Below, piece by piece: positions 1-10,692 of a stretch of 64,000 nucleotides of DNA. The notes under the pieces were generated by a model that was given only the letters and a program-made list of their open reading frames with translations, made no database searches and was not told where the DNA came from. Source of the stretch: Phytopythium helicoides. Its lineage: Eukaryota > Oomycota > Peronosporomycetes > Pythiales > Pythiaceae. Numbering within the stretch: the first letter of the stretch is position 1; the number at the start of each line of letters is the position of its first letter. A program made the translations under genes and the position numbers. The stretch covers positions 124,001 to 188,000 of the forward strand of contig JANFNE010000038.1 of the NCBI GenBank assembly GCA_024867545.1. The letters run 5' to 3'.

Positions 1-1351
1 GTCGTCGTCGTCATCATCATAGTTGAATTGCTCAGAGAATCCGTTCCGATTAAACCCAAAGCCGGACGCTGGAGCAACTCGACTTGCTGGTGCAGTCTCT
101 AGTTGCAGCTGGTATGACGCCTTCACTTTATCACGCCATTCTTCAACTGCTGAATGGCTTCCGGTACTGTCCGCAAACCCGTCAGAGAAGTTTGAGCTCT
201 GAAAACCCGCTTCAGGCCGACTAGCAGTTGAGGGTCGGGTAGCCATACCCCCATCGTCGTCATCATCTTTAGGCTCGGTGAACCACGCGTCTTCCGCGTT
301 GTTGAACAGCGAAGCACTGGTCCGTTGTTCGCGAGATTCTATTGTGGTTGTGCCATTCGCAACTTGTCTCGGTTGCGCAATCGTCACTTGTGCCTTTTGT
401 GAGCTCCCAGTTCCAAATCCCTTCTTTGCTTTCTTTTTGTCGCGCTTTGCGGACGATGGAGTAATGGCGTGTAGAACGGAGGCGCGGAAACCTCCGCGCT
501 TGTCTGATGCAACAGATGTAGGAGTATGCATTACGCCTGACGACTCTGCATCCGAGCCTGCGAAGTCGAAGTTCGAGTCTTTCTGTGATTTTCGAGCCTT
601 ACCAACAGCCGCTGCATGATCCGATGCGCACGCGGCGCACACGCGATGTTTACGCTGAGACGACTCAAAGAAGAGGAAGGACGAGCACTCGGAGCACATG
701 ACACGGCCGCAGGGTCTAAGCAGCCATCCCATCAGAATCATCATCTCCACGCAGGATCAAACTCACCCTCCACGCACCTGCAGTGGTGCTTGCGGCGCAC
801 GAGCGAGAAGCCCGACGCGCATATGGTGCACGCCGAGACGCGCGCCTCGTCGTCCCAGTCCACGTCGAACAGTTCCTGGCTGCCCTTGCGCCTCACCTTC
901 CTGTCCTTCTTGACGCTGCTCGCTTCTCGAGCGCGCGGCTGCTCGCTCCTGCTCGCCACTCGCTCGCGTTTGGCGCTGGCCACGCGACTCGCAGGCGTTG
1001 CCAGCGACCCGTCGCTCGGTCGCCCGGCCGGCGCCAGGCTCTGCGCGTCGTCGTCCACCGCAGCGCGTCGCTCGTCGCGCCTCGGAGACGCCGCGGGCGC
1101 CGGTCTCCGATACAAATCGTCAAAGTCGTCGCCATCCTGCGCGCCAGCGGACCATTAGGGGCGGAACTCGGCGAGAAAGTACGCGCGCGCGCGCTCGCGT
1201 GGAGGGAAACGACGCGACGCTCGCCGCGCCACCGCGGCCTACGGCCCATGCGGCTGATTGGGGAGCTGCGGGGGCGTCTGACGGCCTCCACGCGGCGCTA
1301 GGAGCAGCCAGAGCGACGCACCTCGTCGGCGAAGAACGGGTCGTCCGCCAT
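1..1351 (-). CDS. FYVE zinc-finger protein, three exons, 3' end beyond window
   Basis: I join three exons: 1322-1351 (ATG, encoding MADDPFFADE), 778-1136 and 715 down to the window edge, with GT-AG introns of 185 and 62 bases. The second intron splits the FYVE finger. After joining, the order is a Trp-Asp start, C-x2-C, the RKHHCR basic motif, C-G-x3-C-x2-C and a final RVCAAC, which is the complete eight-ligand FYVE pattern. FYVE domains bind phosphatidylinositol 3-phosphate on endosomes. Before the finger is a charged, disordered 120-residue stretch. After it comes a long Ser/Asp-rich tail that stays open to position 1, where a run of Asp codons (GTC repeats on the plus strand) meets the edge. 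The protein is therefore incomplete. An endosomal trafficking role is inferred from the finger only. Confidence 0.8.
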
Positions 1352-1518
1352 GCTGGCGGCAGGTCGGAAGGCACTATGGAGCTCAAGGTGAAGTGGCCAG
1401 TGTGCCCGTCTGGACCGGCCCACACGAGGTTCTAAAGGAGAATGTGGAGCGATTTAGGGGGAAAATGTACTGACGACGTGACCACTTCAACATGAAGGGA
1501 GATGCGACGAATGCTACG

Positions 1519-3379
1519 TCAGGTGCTGATCTCGTACGACGCGATGCAGGCCGCGCTGGCGGCGAGGCCGAGGAAGATGAAGAGGATTGGAAGGCCACGG
1601 GAAAGTAACCAGCCACTGCTGTCGGCACTGCTGCCTTCTCGCTCGTAGCTGCCGCTGCTACTGCTGCGTTGACCATTGGCGAGTTTGAGCGAGATGGCTC
1701 CAGGAAGCGAGAACAGAAGCAGGAGACCACCGTACGCGCCCGTGAGCGTCAGCACAGTTGCGATGTCAGTGTCCACAAAGAGAGCGATTTGGGCAATGGC
1801 TGCGAGCGACAGTGTTGTCAGCAGGTATCGCTTCCACGCCAAACCCTTGGGGAGTGCCAGACTTGCTGCGTCACTCGCGCGCTCCGTTGGCGAGAGCTTG
1901 GAGTCAACTTCATCGTAGTTTCCTGGATCGTACCGGCGTGGAGAGTGCTGCTTCTGAAAAAGGACGTCATCGCTTGTACTGGAGCTTGAAGGCGCACGCG
2001 ACCAGCGCGACCGGGTCAAGAACTGCACTGAATGAGACGACACGACGACCTGTGCAGCAAAGAAATCAGTCGCGCGAAGCGTAATCCAAACCAAAACAAT
2101 GAACAGCTTACCTCAAGCGCAATTCCGACGATTGCGCTCGCAGGCACAGCAATCCAGTAAGCGAGGTTCGATGCGTTGCTTCGGAAATCGTAGCGCGTCA
2201 ATATGTCCGAAGTCGTCGACTTGAGAAACGCGACATACCCTCCAATCCCGATGCTGTAGCAAATCAATAGCGACAAAACCATGGCGAAGACCGAAATTCG
2301 CGCGAACTCAGCAATTGACCGATCGTGCATGGCGTAAAACGCGTGCAGAGCGTGGTGTTGGTAGGCAAAACACGATCCGAAGATACCTAACACCTGGGGA
2401 AATGTCCGAAGTGGCACGCTGATATAGTCACGATTGAACCCTTGTGACGAGGCTGCGGCGTTTGCTTCGTGAAGTCGGTGAGCACTCTTGATTGCGAAAG
2501 CAGCTGCAAGCACGAGGGCAAGAACCGACAAACTAGAGGAGACTTTGAGCTTCCGGTAGTAAAAGGATTTCAGACAGAATGGCACAACCACGACGAGCAT
2601 CTACTAGCCAAGGTATGAAGTGAATATCAACCGCTGGTGATCCAAAATGAAGACAGAAAAAAAACAGCACGTACAATCAATTCCCCGAAGAGAATCCTGT
2701 TGGTGAGTATTTCCCCTAGACCGCTGCCTATGGTAGAGGAAGTTGGAGGTGAATTGATAGGATCCCCGTATGCGTCGAAATCAAAACGGAATGATCGAGC
2801 GAGGAGGGCTCGAAAGTCGTCGAATAGGAGCAAAAAGCAGGCGACCACTCTCCCAGCCGAGACAACTAGCTGAAGCAAGCCTGTAAGCCATGCCCCACTT
2901 CTCCCCAGTGCCACCGTCGCGAGTCCGTGGATTGAGTACGTGCCATACTCGACGCCTAGATGAACGAGCCACACCGATACCGAAACTGTTGCGAGAGCAA
3001 AAATCACGAGCAGGGAGTTGGTCAGCAGGAATCCGCCTTGAAGGAACGCGAAGGGCATCACGACAGCTCCATAGGGCCCAACACACGCGCACGTGAGCAC
3101 GGTCAACACGTGGAACGACGAGCAATCCCCCGGAGCCAAGTCAGCCAGCGGAACAAACTCGCGTGGAGATGATAGCAAGTCGTTCGAATACGGTTGGTAG
3201 TGACCCGCAAAGAGCTGTGAACCAGGAACGCGCTTGGTAGCATCGATGATTGCGTACGCTGAAGTCGTGAGCGCTTTAGGCTCGTTTTCAGCATTGCTAG
3301 AGGCCTTCGGCGACTTTGGAGTCGCCTCCAAGTAGTCGTAGTCGCGGTTCTTGCGGTATTTCCGCACCGACTTGCCCAT
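1519..3379 (-). CDS. Amino acid/auxin permease-type (AAAP) transporter
   Basis: Three exons join in frame: 2675-3379, 2112-2600 and 1519-2049 (introns 74 and 62 bases), giving about 574 residues. The N-terminal 80 residues are hydrophilic and cytosolic-looking (MGKSVRKYRKNRDYDY). About ten hydrophobic segments follow. The first contains the 'GPYGAVVMPFAFLQGG' stretch, which resembles the unwound first helix of AAAP/SLC38 amino-acid carriers. The last exon carries a long Ser/Asp-rich loop (SSSSTSDDVLFQKQ) and the final helices. A role in amino-acid uptake or vacuolar export is inferred from the fold; the substrate cannot be read from sequence. The start is the first ATG of the upstream exon. 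Its 5' end faces the small gene at 3657, so the two may share a 280-base promoter. Confidence 0.75.
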
Positions 3380-3656
3380 CGGCGTCGACGCTTGACGAGG
3401 ACTCGAGAATTAAGTCAGTGAGCAAACAGCAATAGGATCTTCGACAGGTAGATCCATGCTATGCGTGACTCGTCGCGGTATCTTTTCGCGCGATAGGCGA
3501 CTCGCTATCTCTTCAACATGGAAGCGGCCACAAAAGATATGGGGGCGACTCCTCAAGGATTCATTGTCAGATTAGATTCGCCCGGCGAACATCAAACGAG
3601 AAACCGCTTCGACTGTTTGATTGGCATTCCAAGTCTGGCGTCGGTGTGCATTTGCA

Positions 3657-4183
3657 ATGGCGCGTCGAAGATTCGCCTTGCTCGTGCTTTTGGTGACGCT
3701 GCATACCCTTGTGTGCATCCATGGCGAGTCTGCCGACTTTAATCTTGTGGCACAAGACAGCTCCACGGCAGAAGCTGAAGCTGAACCGTTCTTTGAAGAC
3801 TCGTCGGAGCTCAATGATACTAATGAAGCGGATGGAATCAATGTCGGGGATGAAGAAGATGAGAGAGCAGCCACAACACCTCGAGACCTCGCTATGAAAG
3901 CCTCAGATGATCTGCGCAGAGATAGTGAACCGCTAGTCGCGTTGCAGGCTACAGCTCTGCTTATCGGAAGTGCTGCCGGTATTGTCCTTGTGCTGATGGC
4001 TGTTGCAAATGCAAATGCAAATGCAAACAGCCGCGCATCAGGTTCGTGCAGCAGGAAGAAGAGAAATGGGTGGACTTCCACGACTTGACTAATGCGTGTG
4101 TTTATCGATGGATCCATGTAGATGACGGCTCTCAGCTTCTCCAGTCACTGCTGAGCAGCGAGAGCGACTTTGCGGCTATGTAG
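3657..4183 (+). CDS. Small secreted single-pass membrane protein, frame break near 4000
   Basis: The open frame starts with MARRRFALLVLLVTLHTLV, a good signal peptide (an in-frame ATG lies 36 bases upstream at 3621). An acidic extracellular stretch rich in Glu, Asp and Ser follows, then one hydrophobic helix (about 105-130). In the first frame the protein stops at 4088. From about 4000 another frame reads CKCKCKCK and then QPRIRFVQQEEEKWVDFHDL, with a plausible cytoplasmic tail to a stop at 4181-4183. Either a short non-canonical intron or a one-base change lies by the (GCAAAT)n tract at 4003-4027. I prefer the longer product, but this is inference. No family was recognised. Confidence 0.45.
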
Positions 4184-4240
4184 TATGCACGAACTCAAAA
4201 CTCCTTTCAAGAACATTCAATGCGCCTCCATATACGTCGT

Positions 4241-5487
4241 TCAAAAGCCAAATGCATCACGGCTGTTCTGGAACACTGTCTCTGTCAGCTCAGCCACTGA
4301 CAACGCACGTAAATGAGCTGCGCGATGGATCGCTAGCTGCACCATGGTCGGTTCATTCAACCCTGCTGCGAGCAGTGTGTCGCCCACACGCAAGGCGGTA
4401 GCAGCGTCAATCGCGCACTCAGTGCTGACTGCTTGCACGGCTTCCAGTGATGGAGACTGATCCGGCGCGTCGGTTTCCAGCAGCAATGAGCTGATTGGCA
4501 TCGTAGAACAGCACGCTGCAGCTTTGTTGGACTTGGTGTCGGTCAGTTGCTTTGCGTTTAGCGAGAAGAACACGCGTGTCTGGATCGAGTTCTCATCCAG
4601 CAGCTTTCCTGCTCTGCCCAAAGCAAGAAACGCCGGGATCATGTCGGGTGACCCACTGTACGAATGCAGCACAATTCTGGGCGGAAGCTTTTGCTTTGCA
4701 TGGAACTCGGTCAGCACTTCCAGTAGCTTCCCGTAGTGCCCGACGCAGTGAATCACACATGTGCGGTCCATCTCGGCAGCCAATGCTAGCTGAGCGCGCA
4801 TAGCACTCAGCTGGACATCAATTGGCACCTGTTTCCCTCGAGCGGACTTGCAAAGCCCAATTTCTCCCAGCTGAGGACGCATCAAACACCATGAATCGTG
4901 TTAGCGAGCTCACCATCACCTGCACGAACACTATCTCCAAGACTCACGCTGGCGTTGGGATACCGCACCAGCAGCTCCCGCAGATCTGAAATCTTCACAT
5001 CATCCTCCTGTCCTTGCTCTCCTTCACCCGTAGCAGCCTCTCTTGCAACGTAGTGTTGGGCCCACCACGGATGCAGCCCAAAGCTCGGAACGATCTCCAG
5101 CAGTCCGCCAGTGCCCTCATCCTCCGCTCTCTGGCGCTGTACCGCCAGCAGGAGCTCGAGCGCGGCCCAATCCTGCTTATAACACGCGCAGGACACGACG
5201 TGCGTGACGCCAGCTGCCTCTGCGCGCTGGATAACAGCTTGCAACCGATCGGAAGCTGGCGCGCGAGCGTCGTCCGCCTCGTCGAAGAGCTCGCGGCGGA
5301 ACCGCTCGTCCTGCAGGTGGCAGTGAGCGTCGCAAACCGGCGACACGGGACTGAAGGTGGCCGCGCGCATCCCCAGCGAGGAGAGCGAGCGTCTCGAGCG
5401 CTGCGAGGCGCGGAGACAGCGCGAGAGCGAGGCGATCACCAGCGGCAACCGTGCCATGGCAAGCTTCCAGTCGCGGACGTATATCAC
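4241..5487 (-). CDS. TatD-family metal-dependent deoxyribonuclease
   Basis: Two exons, 4948-5487 and 4241-4870, join in phase 0 across a 77-base intron with a clean GTGAGT donor, giving 389 residues. The family's metal ligands are all visible: DAHCHL near residue 53, the Glu of GEIGL at the start of exon 2, VIHCVGH, VLHSYSG and LLETDAPD. TatD enzymes are TIM-barrel 3'-5' DNA exonucleases linked to DNA repair and apoptotic degradation. The first 40 residues are rich in Arg, Ser and Leu without acidic residues, which would suit a mitochondrial presequence; translation could also begin at Met11 or Met40. Exon 1 has a 15-residue acidic insertion (GEGEQGQEDD). The '-LG|DSVRAG' read-through of the intron is not coding. 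Confidence 0.85.
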
Positions 5488-5609
5488 TTTCGCTCACGGT
5501 ACGATTTGGGTGGGTGGTTCATGTTGAAGTGGATCAAGTTGAAGTGATGGCTACGATGTGAATGGCTACTACGACGCACTTGGTCGTTGGGCTGGCTATC
5601 CGAGGCTGG

Positions 5610-7178
5610 TTAGCGCACGGAGGGCATGTCGCGGAGGCGAGGGAGGCCGTGGAGCTGAGCGCAGGCGTCGAGACTCAGCGCGATGCCCTCGCGGCCAGCG
5701 GCGCGCATCTCGCGCTCGTAACTGGCGATGGCATTCACGTTCACTCCGTGCTCGCTGAACGCGTCCAGCAGAGCCTGGGCATCGTAGAGCGCAGTGTTGC
5801 AGCCAAGACCAGCTGGGGCCATGGTGTGCACGGCGTCGCCCATCAGCGTTACCCTCGTTGGCGACCACCGATCGAGCTCCGGAGACATGGAGCACACGCG
5901 GAGCAGCACGCACCAGTCTGGCGCCTGGTTCTCGAGCAAGGCGCGGACCTTGGGGTTCCACCCGCGGGTCATATCGAGCGATAGCTGAGCGACGCGTTCT
6001 GGCGGGAGAGCGAATACTGCTTTTGGCTGGAACGGCTCGTCCGAGTCGTCGTCCTGCTCGAAGTGGTAGTACAGATGACGCGAGCGCGCCATGAGCACCC
6101 AGCCAATGTAGTCTTGCATCTCTTGCTCGAGACCTTGTGCATTGGCGAAAGTATGTCCACGCGGCTCAACCACGAGGCTCATTCGCGGGTGCTCGCTGAC
6201 GACTACTGTGCTGCGGTCAGGCGGAAACAGAGCTTCGAGCTCTTTTGTCCGAGGCGTCTTGCCGTAGATGGCTCCAGTGTCCGTATCTAGCAGGGTCACG
6301 TGGTGTGGGAGATATTGACGGCGAACGCGAGAAGTGGTTCCGTCTGCACCGACCAACAAGCTTCCTTCAACGACTCGTCCGCACTCGAACTGCACACGCA
6401 CTCGACCGTTGCTCGTCAATTCGAATCGCTTGAAGGCCATCCCGAAGCGCACGAGTCCCTGCTCTGCGAGGTCGCCAAGCAGCACGGTTCGCAGGAGAGC
6501 GCGGTCGGGGCTGAAGATGTGGTGATGCGAAATCTTGCTCTGGCGGAGGTTGGGCTGTCGGTTAAACCGCTCGTTGCTGTTCTTGATCCGAGTTCCCGTT
6601 GCAGCGTCCACATAGGAGGAACCCGGGAGGAAATGACCAGAGGCACGCAGCAGCACTTCGACGTCTGCGGGACTCAGTACTTCTTTCAACGCTTCGTATC
6701 CTGAGCTGTCGATTCGCACGCGATATCCTTGTGAACGATAGTTGGGAGATGGATCACGCTCGAAGACAGTGAATGGGATGCCTTGCTTACGGAGCCCTTG
6801 AGCTAGGCAAAGACCTCCAATCCCAGCACCGATGATGAGCACGTGGGGTCTCGCGTCTGGGTCGATCGAGACGGAAGCAAACTTGGCCGAGATCGAGTCC
6901 GCCACGTTCTCCGACGACATGGACGCTGTCGAGGCCGTGGTGCTTCGAACAGACACCGACATGCGCTGGCTGTTGTCCATGCTCGCGCGTGGCGGTGGCT
7001 TGGGGGCTTCGTCGACCAGTCCGAAGGTCGAGCGGATCCACCGGATCATCTTGCGGCGCTTGGATTCCTCATGGGAGCTCGCGTTCTTGGTGCGCCTCTG
7101 CTCGTAGTAGTTGACGTCTCCGAGGTGGTGCTGCCGACTCATATTGCTGGAGAGCGGAAGATTCGGCAATGGGCTCAC
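5610..7178 (-). CDS. FAD-dependent monooxygenase (aromatic hydroxylase type)
   Basis: A single exon of 522 codons. The dinucleotide-binding motif is VLIIGAGIGGLCLAQGL (about residue 113), followed by the Glu-Arg end of the second strand (FTVFERD). The DG motif is seen in LLVGADGTTSRVR and the GD motif in VTLMGDAVHTMAPAGLGCN. These three motifs in this order define class A flavin monooxygenases that hydroxylate small organic substrates using NAD(P)H. The first 100 residues are polar and Ser-rich and not part of the enzyme core. Met13 (7142) is an alternative start. The C terminus ends shortly after the GD-motif helix, so there is no large C-terminal extension. The substrate is unknown. Confidence 0.85.
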   Translation of the reverse strand: MSPLPNLPLSSNMSRQHHLGDVNYYEQRRTKNASSHEESKRRKMIRWIRSTFGLVDEAPKPPPRASMDNSQRMSVSVRSTTASTASMSSENVADSISAKFASVSIDPDARPHVLIIGAGIGGLCLAQGLRKQGIPFTVFERDPSPNYRSQGYRVRIDSSGYEALKEVLSPADVEVLLRASGHFLPGSSYVDAATGTRIKNSNERFNRQPNLRQSKISHHHIFSPDRALLRTVLLGDLAEQGLVRFGMAFKRFELTSNGRVRVQFECGRVVEGSLLVGADGTTSRVRRQYLPHHVTLLDTDTGAIYGKTPRTKELEALFPPDRSTVVVSEHPRMSLVVEPRGHTFANAQGLEQEMQDYIGWVLMARSRHLYYHFEQDDDSDEPFQPKAVFALPPERVAQLSLDMTRGWNPKVRALLENQAPDWCVLLRVCSMSPELDRWSPTRVTLMGDAVHTMAPAGLGCNTALYDAQALLDAFSEHGVNVNAIASYEREMRAAGREGIALSLDACAQLHGLPRLRDMPSVR

Positions 7179-8679
7179 TGAGGACCGAGGGATTTGGGCA
7201 ATGGCTAGGATTCGAGCTGCTCGATTTGGTCGCGCTGGAAGTGAGCAGCACGACTAAGGTGCAGTGGTGGGACTGTTGAAGCGACAGGTGGCCATGGCGA
7301 CGACGCCGCAACTTCGGAGCCGGCAGGAGAATACACGGCAACTCGATGCATTGATTTCCACCGACAAGTTACTACTGTGGGACAGCCGCGCGATCGCTAG
7401 CGCAAGTGGCCACCAGCTCCATGCCTCCACGCAGCAAGAAGATTGAGCGTTGTTTTTACGGTAGACGATTGTGACTCGTGTTGCGCTGGACTCTTCGGTC
7501 CGTCCGACGCACTGGATCGATCACCAAGCCACTCCTGGCTGTTGTTACTTCTTCGATATTCGGTGCACTACGCCAACGTGATGAGCTCTTTGGCGCGGTG
7601 TCTATGCGAAACCCCGACGACAAATGAGCTCGCGCTCGCATTCGGACAGCCACCGACGGAGGACGGACGGCATGTGAAACTTTCTTTTGTTACGATCGAT
7701 GAGCGATCGACACGACGGCGTCGTGAAAACTATGGATTCCCAACCATGAGGCTCCGTGAAACTCGAGGCTCTGTGACCCAAGCAGACTGCAAGCCGGGCC
7801 AGCTTTTCCAGCTTCAAAGCATTGACCCACTGAATGTTGTACTTGTAAAGCTAGTCGACGCATGTTTTTACTGCAAAACTGAACTCGTCGATTGAAGCGA
7901 TGGCGATGGGTCTGTCAATGAGTCACCACATCACCCAGTGCCGTGCCTCATCGAGCGTGGAGTGGCTTGCGACTGGCAATGATAGAGTATTGGCGGTCGC
8001 ACGCCACCGCGACGGAGTCGGCGCGAAGGAACCTTATGATAATGCTTCGGAGTTGTAGCTGGGTTGGTTGACCGAAATCATATAGATTACCAACAACGAG
8101 GACTTGCCGATCCAGGAGCGTTATCCCAGCTCAATGTGTCGATGTGATGCGAAGCATTTCGTCTGATGCCCCTGCACTTCGAGTTGTTTTCCAGCATTAC
8201 CTACTGTCATCGATGAGGCGTTGCCAAAGTTCATTCACTCATATAAGGCACCTAGAGACGGGCTCGCTCTTGGATGGACGAGGATAATTGTGCTGCTCTT
8301 GTAAAGATGACGTAACAGGCGCCTGAACATTTGCAGCGAGGTAAATCCTCATCTCTGGCATCAGCAGGAGTAGTTCGCCTTCATCAAATGGCTGCCTCGT
8401 ACTGGAGAATAGTCGTGCGCCACCATCCGTAAATAGAGAGGACATCAAAAACGGACATACTACATTACCACAAGCAAATCCAGTCAGATGTCCATGCAAC
8501 GTCTTCATCTACTATTCACGGATACCAATCATCACAAAAATAAAGGCTCTGACGTACTTGTCTCCATTGTCGAGTCATCTGCTCCACGGACACCTCCATG
8601 GGATCACATGCCCATTCAACGACTCGCCTCGAGGCCCACACCACCAACACCTCACTACCATCGCATCAGACAATTGACA
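7179..8679. other. Gene-free 1.5 kb stretch between monooxygenase and first sirtuin gene
   Basis: No convincing gene seen. An open frame at 7443-7895 begins only at TTG and its product resembles nothing recognisable. The last 130 bases (8549-8679) are repeated almost exactly upstream of the second sirtuin copy (14950-15083), so they are part of that duplication and probably promoter and 5' leader. Confidence 0.5.
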
Positions 8680-10470
8680 ATGGCGTCCTCATCCTCCGCG
8701 TCTCGATATGCCACACTCCTGCACTCCATCGGCAAGACGTTGCTGACCGAAGGAGGCTACTCGTTGCGCCATTTGCACCACGCATCCAGTGCCGAGGTCC
8801 GCGAGATCGTGCAGCACTTGTTGGTGGTGCGACCTCCTCCAGACGACTCGGTCGACACAATTGCAGAAGAGGAATTGTACAAGAATGTGGACGAGCTCCT
8901 CGCTATCGAGCGCAAACGAGAACCGGTCGTGGACGCACATGCACTGCCTGCAATCACACAAGAGCCCACGTCGACGTACCATAAGATCGCACTGTGGAAG
9001 GGAGACATCACCACTCTCGACGCCACTGCCATCGTCAACGCCGCCAACTCGGCGCTGCTCGGATGTTTCCAGCCAACACATCGCTGCATCGACAACGTCA
9101 TCCACTGCAAGGCGGGTCCGCGACTGCGAACTGCGTGCAACGCGATCATGGAGCAGCAGGCGGTGGAGGAGCCAGCAGGGAGCGCCAAGATCACGCCTGG
9201 GTTCTCGCTGCCGTCCAAGTATGTGATCCACACGGTAGGTCCTCAGCTGCGTCGTGGTGCGTCGCCGTCTGCTCGCGACTGCGAGGAGCTGCAGTCGTGC
9301 TACACGAGTTCTCTGGACCTGCTGCTGAAGGAGACTGGTCGCTCGAATGATCCGGTGTCGATCGCATTCCCGTGTATCTCGACGGGTCTGTTCGCTTTTC
9401 CTATCGAGAAGGCGGTGCCGCTTGCCGTGAGTGCGGTGGTGGAGTGGTTGCAGACGCACTCGTCCGACACGGAGGCGTGGAAAGTGATCTTCAACACGTT
9501 TTCGGACCGGGACTACGAGTTGTACAAGCATCATTTGGAGAATGTGGAGGGCGGTATCGTGATTCCTCCGCCGCCGATGGATGCGTCTATCCAGAAGGCA
9601 CTTGATATTGTGGAGGATGCGGACTATTTGTTGATTGCTGCAGGTGCTGGTCTCTCTGCTGCTGCCGGACTGGACTACACATCGGAGGAGGTCATGAAGA
9701 AGTTTCACCCGAATATCCGTAAAATCATTCCCAGCTTTCGAACCATGTATCATTCGATCGGATACACGGACTGGAAGCCTGCGTTGATGTGGGGTTATTT
9801 GTTCAAGCAGATCAGCTATGCCAGATACAGCTGGCCAAAGCATCGTACCGCCCCAACCTACGATCGCCTTCACACAATCCGCAACCACTTCGAGAGCAAG
9901 CATCCAAGCTCAACGTTCATCGCGACTAGCAATGCTGACGACATGTTCTTGCAAGAGGGTTTCCCGGCCGAATCGATCTACAACATGCAGGGATCTTACG
10001 GTCGCATCCAGTGCCGGCGTCCATGCCGACAAGACAGCGTTTGGGACGCCAAGCCGTACATGGAGAAGGCTCTCGAGAGCTTTAACCCCGAGACTTACGA
10101 GATCGAGGACCCTGCTGGAATTCCCAAGTGTCCAAAGTGCGGAGGTCCTATGTTCTTGCTGCTGCGCGTAGACCACTCATTCCTTCAGAGTGCTCTGGAC
10201 GGCCAGAAGCATGTCTACAAGCAGTGGCTCGCCTCGGTCCTCGACCGCGTCAAGAACGACGGCAAGAAGCTCGTGATTCTGGAAATCGGCGTCGGCTTCA
10301 ACACGCCAGGCGTGATCCGCTTCCCAATGGAGCGAATGGCGACTCAGGACGGCATCTCGCTCGTCCGCATCAACGAGCAGCACCCAGAGATCCCAATGGA
10401 CTCGAACGGCGTCGGTGTTCGCTCAGACGCCAACGCCGTGCTCGACCACATCGCCGAGCACCTCCCGTAG
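8680..10470 (+). CDS. Zinc-type macrodomain fused to class M sirtuin, copy A
   Basis: A single exon of 596 codons from ATG 8680; the frame is open 64 codons further upstream. Residues 1-95 are a helical N-terminal region. Residues 100-285 are a macrodomain with VNAAN (119-123), the GCF-x2-TH-x-C cluster (C129, H134, C136) typical of zinc-containing macrodomains, and a TGLFAFP loop. Residues 300-596 are a sirtuin with GAGLS (322-326), TSN (N418), MQG (Q437) and a C445/C449/C484/C487 zinc pair. The usual catalytic His after the NAD pocket is Gln. N and Q spaced 19 apart are the hallmark of SirTM, which ADP-ribosylates protein. Zinc-type macrodomains remove such marks. One chain therefore probably carries writer and eraser. 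No lipoyl-carrier or lipoate-ligase gene, the bacterial partners, is nearby. Confidence 0.88.
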   Translation: MASSSSASRYATLLHSIGKTLLTEGGYSLRHLHHASSAEVREIVQHLLVVRPPPDDSVDTIAEEELYKNVDELLAIERKREPVVDAHALPAITQEPTSTYHKIALWKGDITTLDATAIVNAANSALLGCFQPTHRCIDNVIHCKAGPRLRTACNAIMEQQAVEEPAGSAKITPGFSLPSKYVIHTVGPQLRRGASPSARDCEELQSCYTSSLDLLLKETGRSNDPVSIAFPCISTGLFAFPIEKAVPLAVSAVVEWLQTHSSDTEAWKVIFNTFSDRDYELYKHHLENVEGGIVIPPPPMDASIQKALDIVEDADYLLIAAGAGLSAAAGLDYTSEEVMKKFHPNIRKIIPSFRTMYHSIGYTDWKPALMWGYLFKQISYARYSWPKHRTAPTYDRLHTIRNHFESKHPSSTFIATSNADDMFLQEGFPAESIYNMQGSYGRIQCRRPCRQDSVWDAKPYMEKALESFNPETYEIEDPAGIPKCPKCGGPMFLLLRVDHSFLQSALDGQKHVYKQWLASVLDRVKNDGKKLVILEIGVGFNTPGVIRFPMERMATQDGISLVRINEQHPEIPMDSNGVGVRSDANAVLDHIAEHLP

Positions 10471-10564
10471 GAAAGTCCACATCTTCTTCAACTCGAGAGA
10501 CATCATCATTTTTCATAAAAATTTTACCGTACACTTCAATATCACCCACCCTCCACCACAATCT

Positions 10565-10584
10565 ATACAAATCCCAAGTGAAAC
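10565..10584 (+). promoter_or_regulatory. Shared promoter-like motif ATACAAANNCCAAGTGAAAC
   Basis: This 20-base word lies 109 bases before the ATG of the F-box/cytochrome b5 gene. The same word with one to three changes occurs at 60441-60460, 60602-60621 and 41127-41146, each in front of a gene. Function is unknown; a transcription-factor site is inferred from position and recurrence. Confidence 0.4.
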
Positions 10585-10692
10585 ACCTCACCCCATCCCT
10601 CAAAAGTCCGCCCCCCCTGCATTCATTTCGTGCCGGTTCTACTTTCCACCATCTCGCCACTTTCCACCACCTCGAGACGCCCCGACACCCCC

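Noticed and set aside
7443..7895. 150-codon plus-strand frame
   Set aside because: Begins only with TTG, no signal peptide or motif, sits in a region without other coding signs.
8689..9903. 404-codon minus-strand frame opposite sirtuin copy A (and 13762-14940 opposite copy B)
   Set aside because: Basic, featureless shadow repeated in each copy because the DNA is duplicated; not an overlapping gene.
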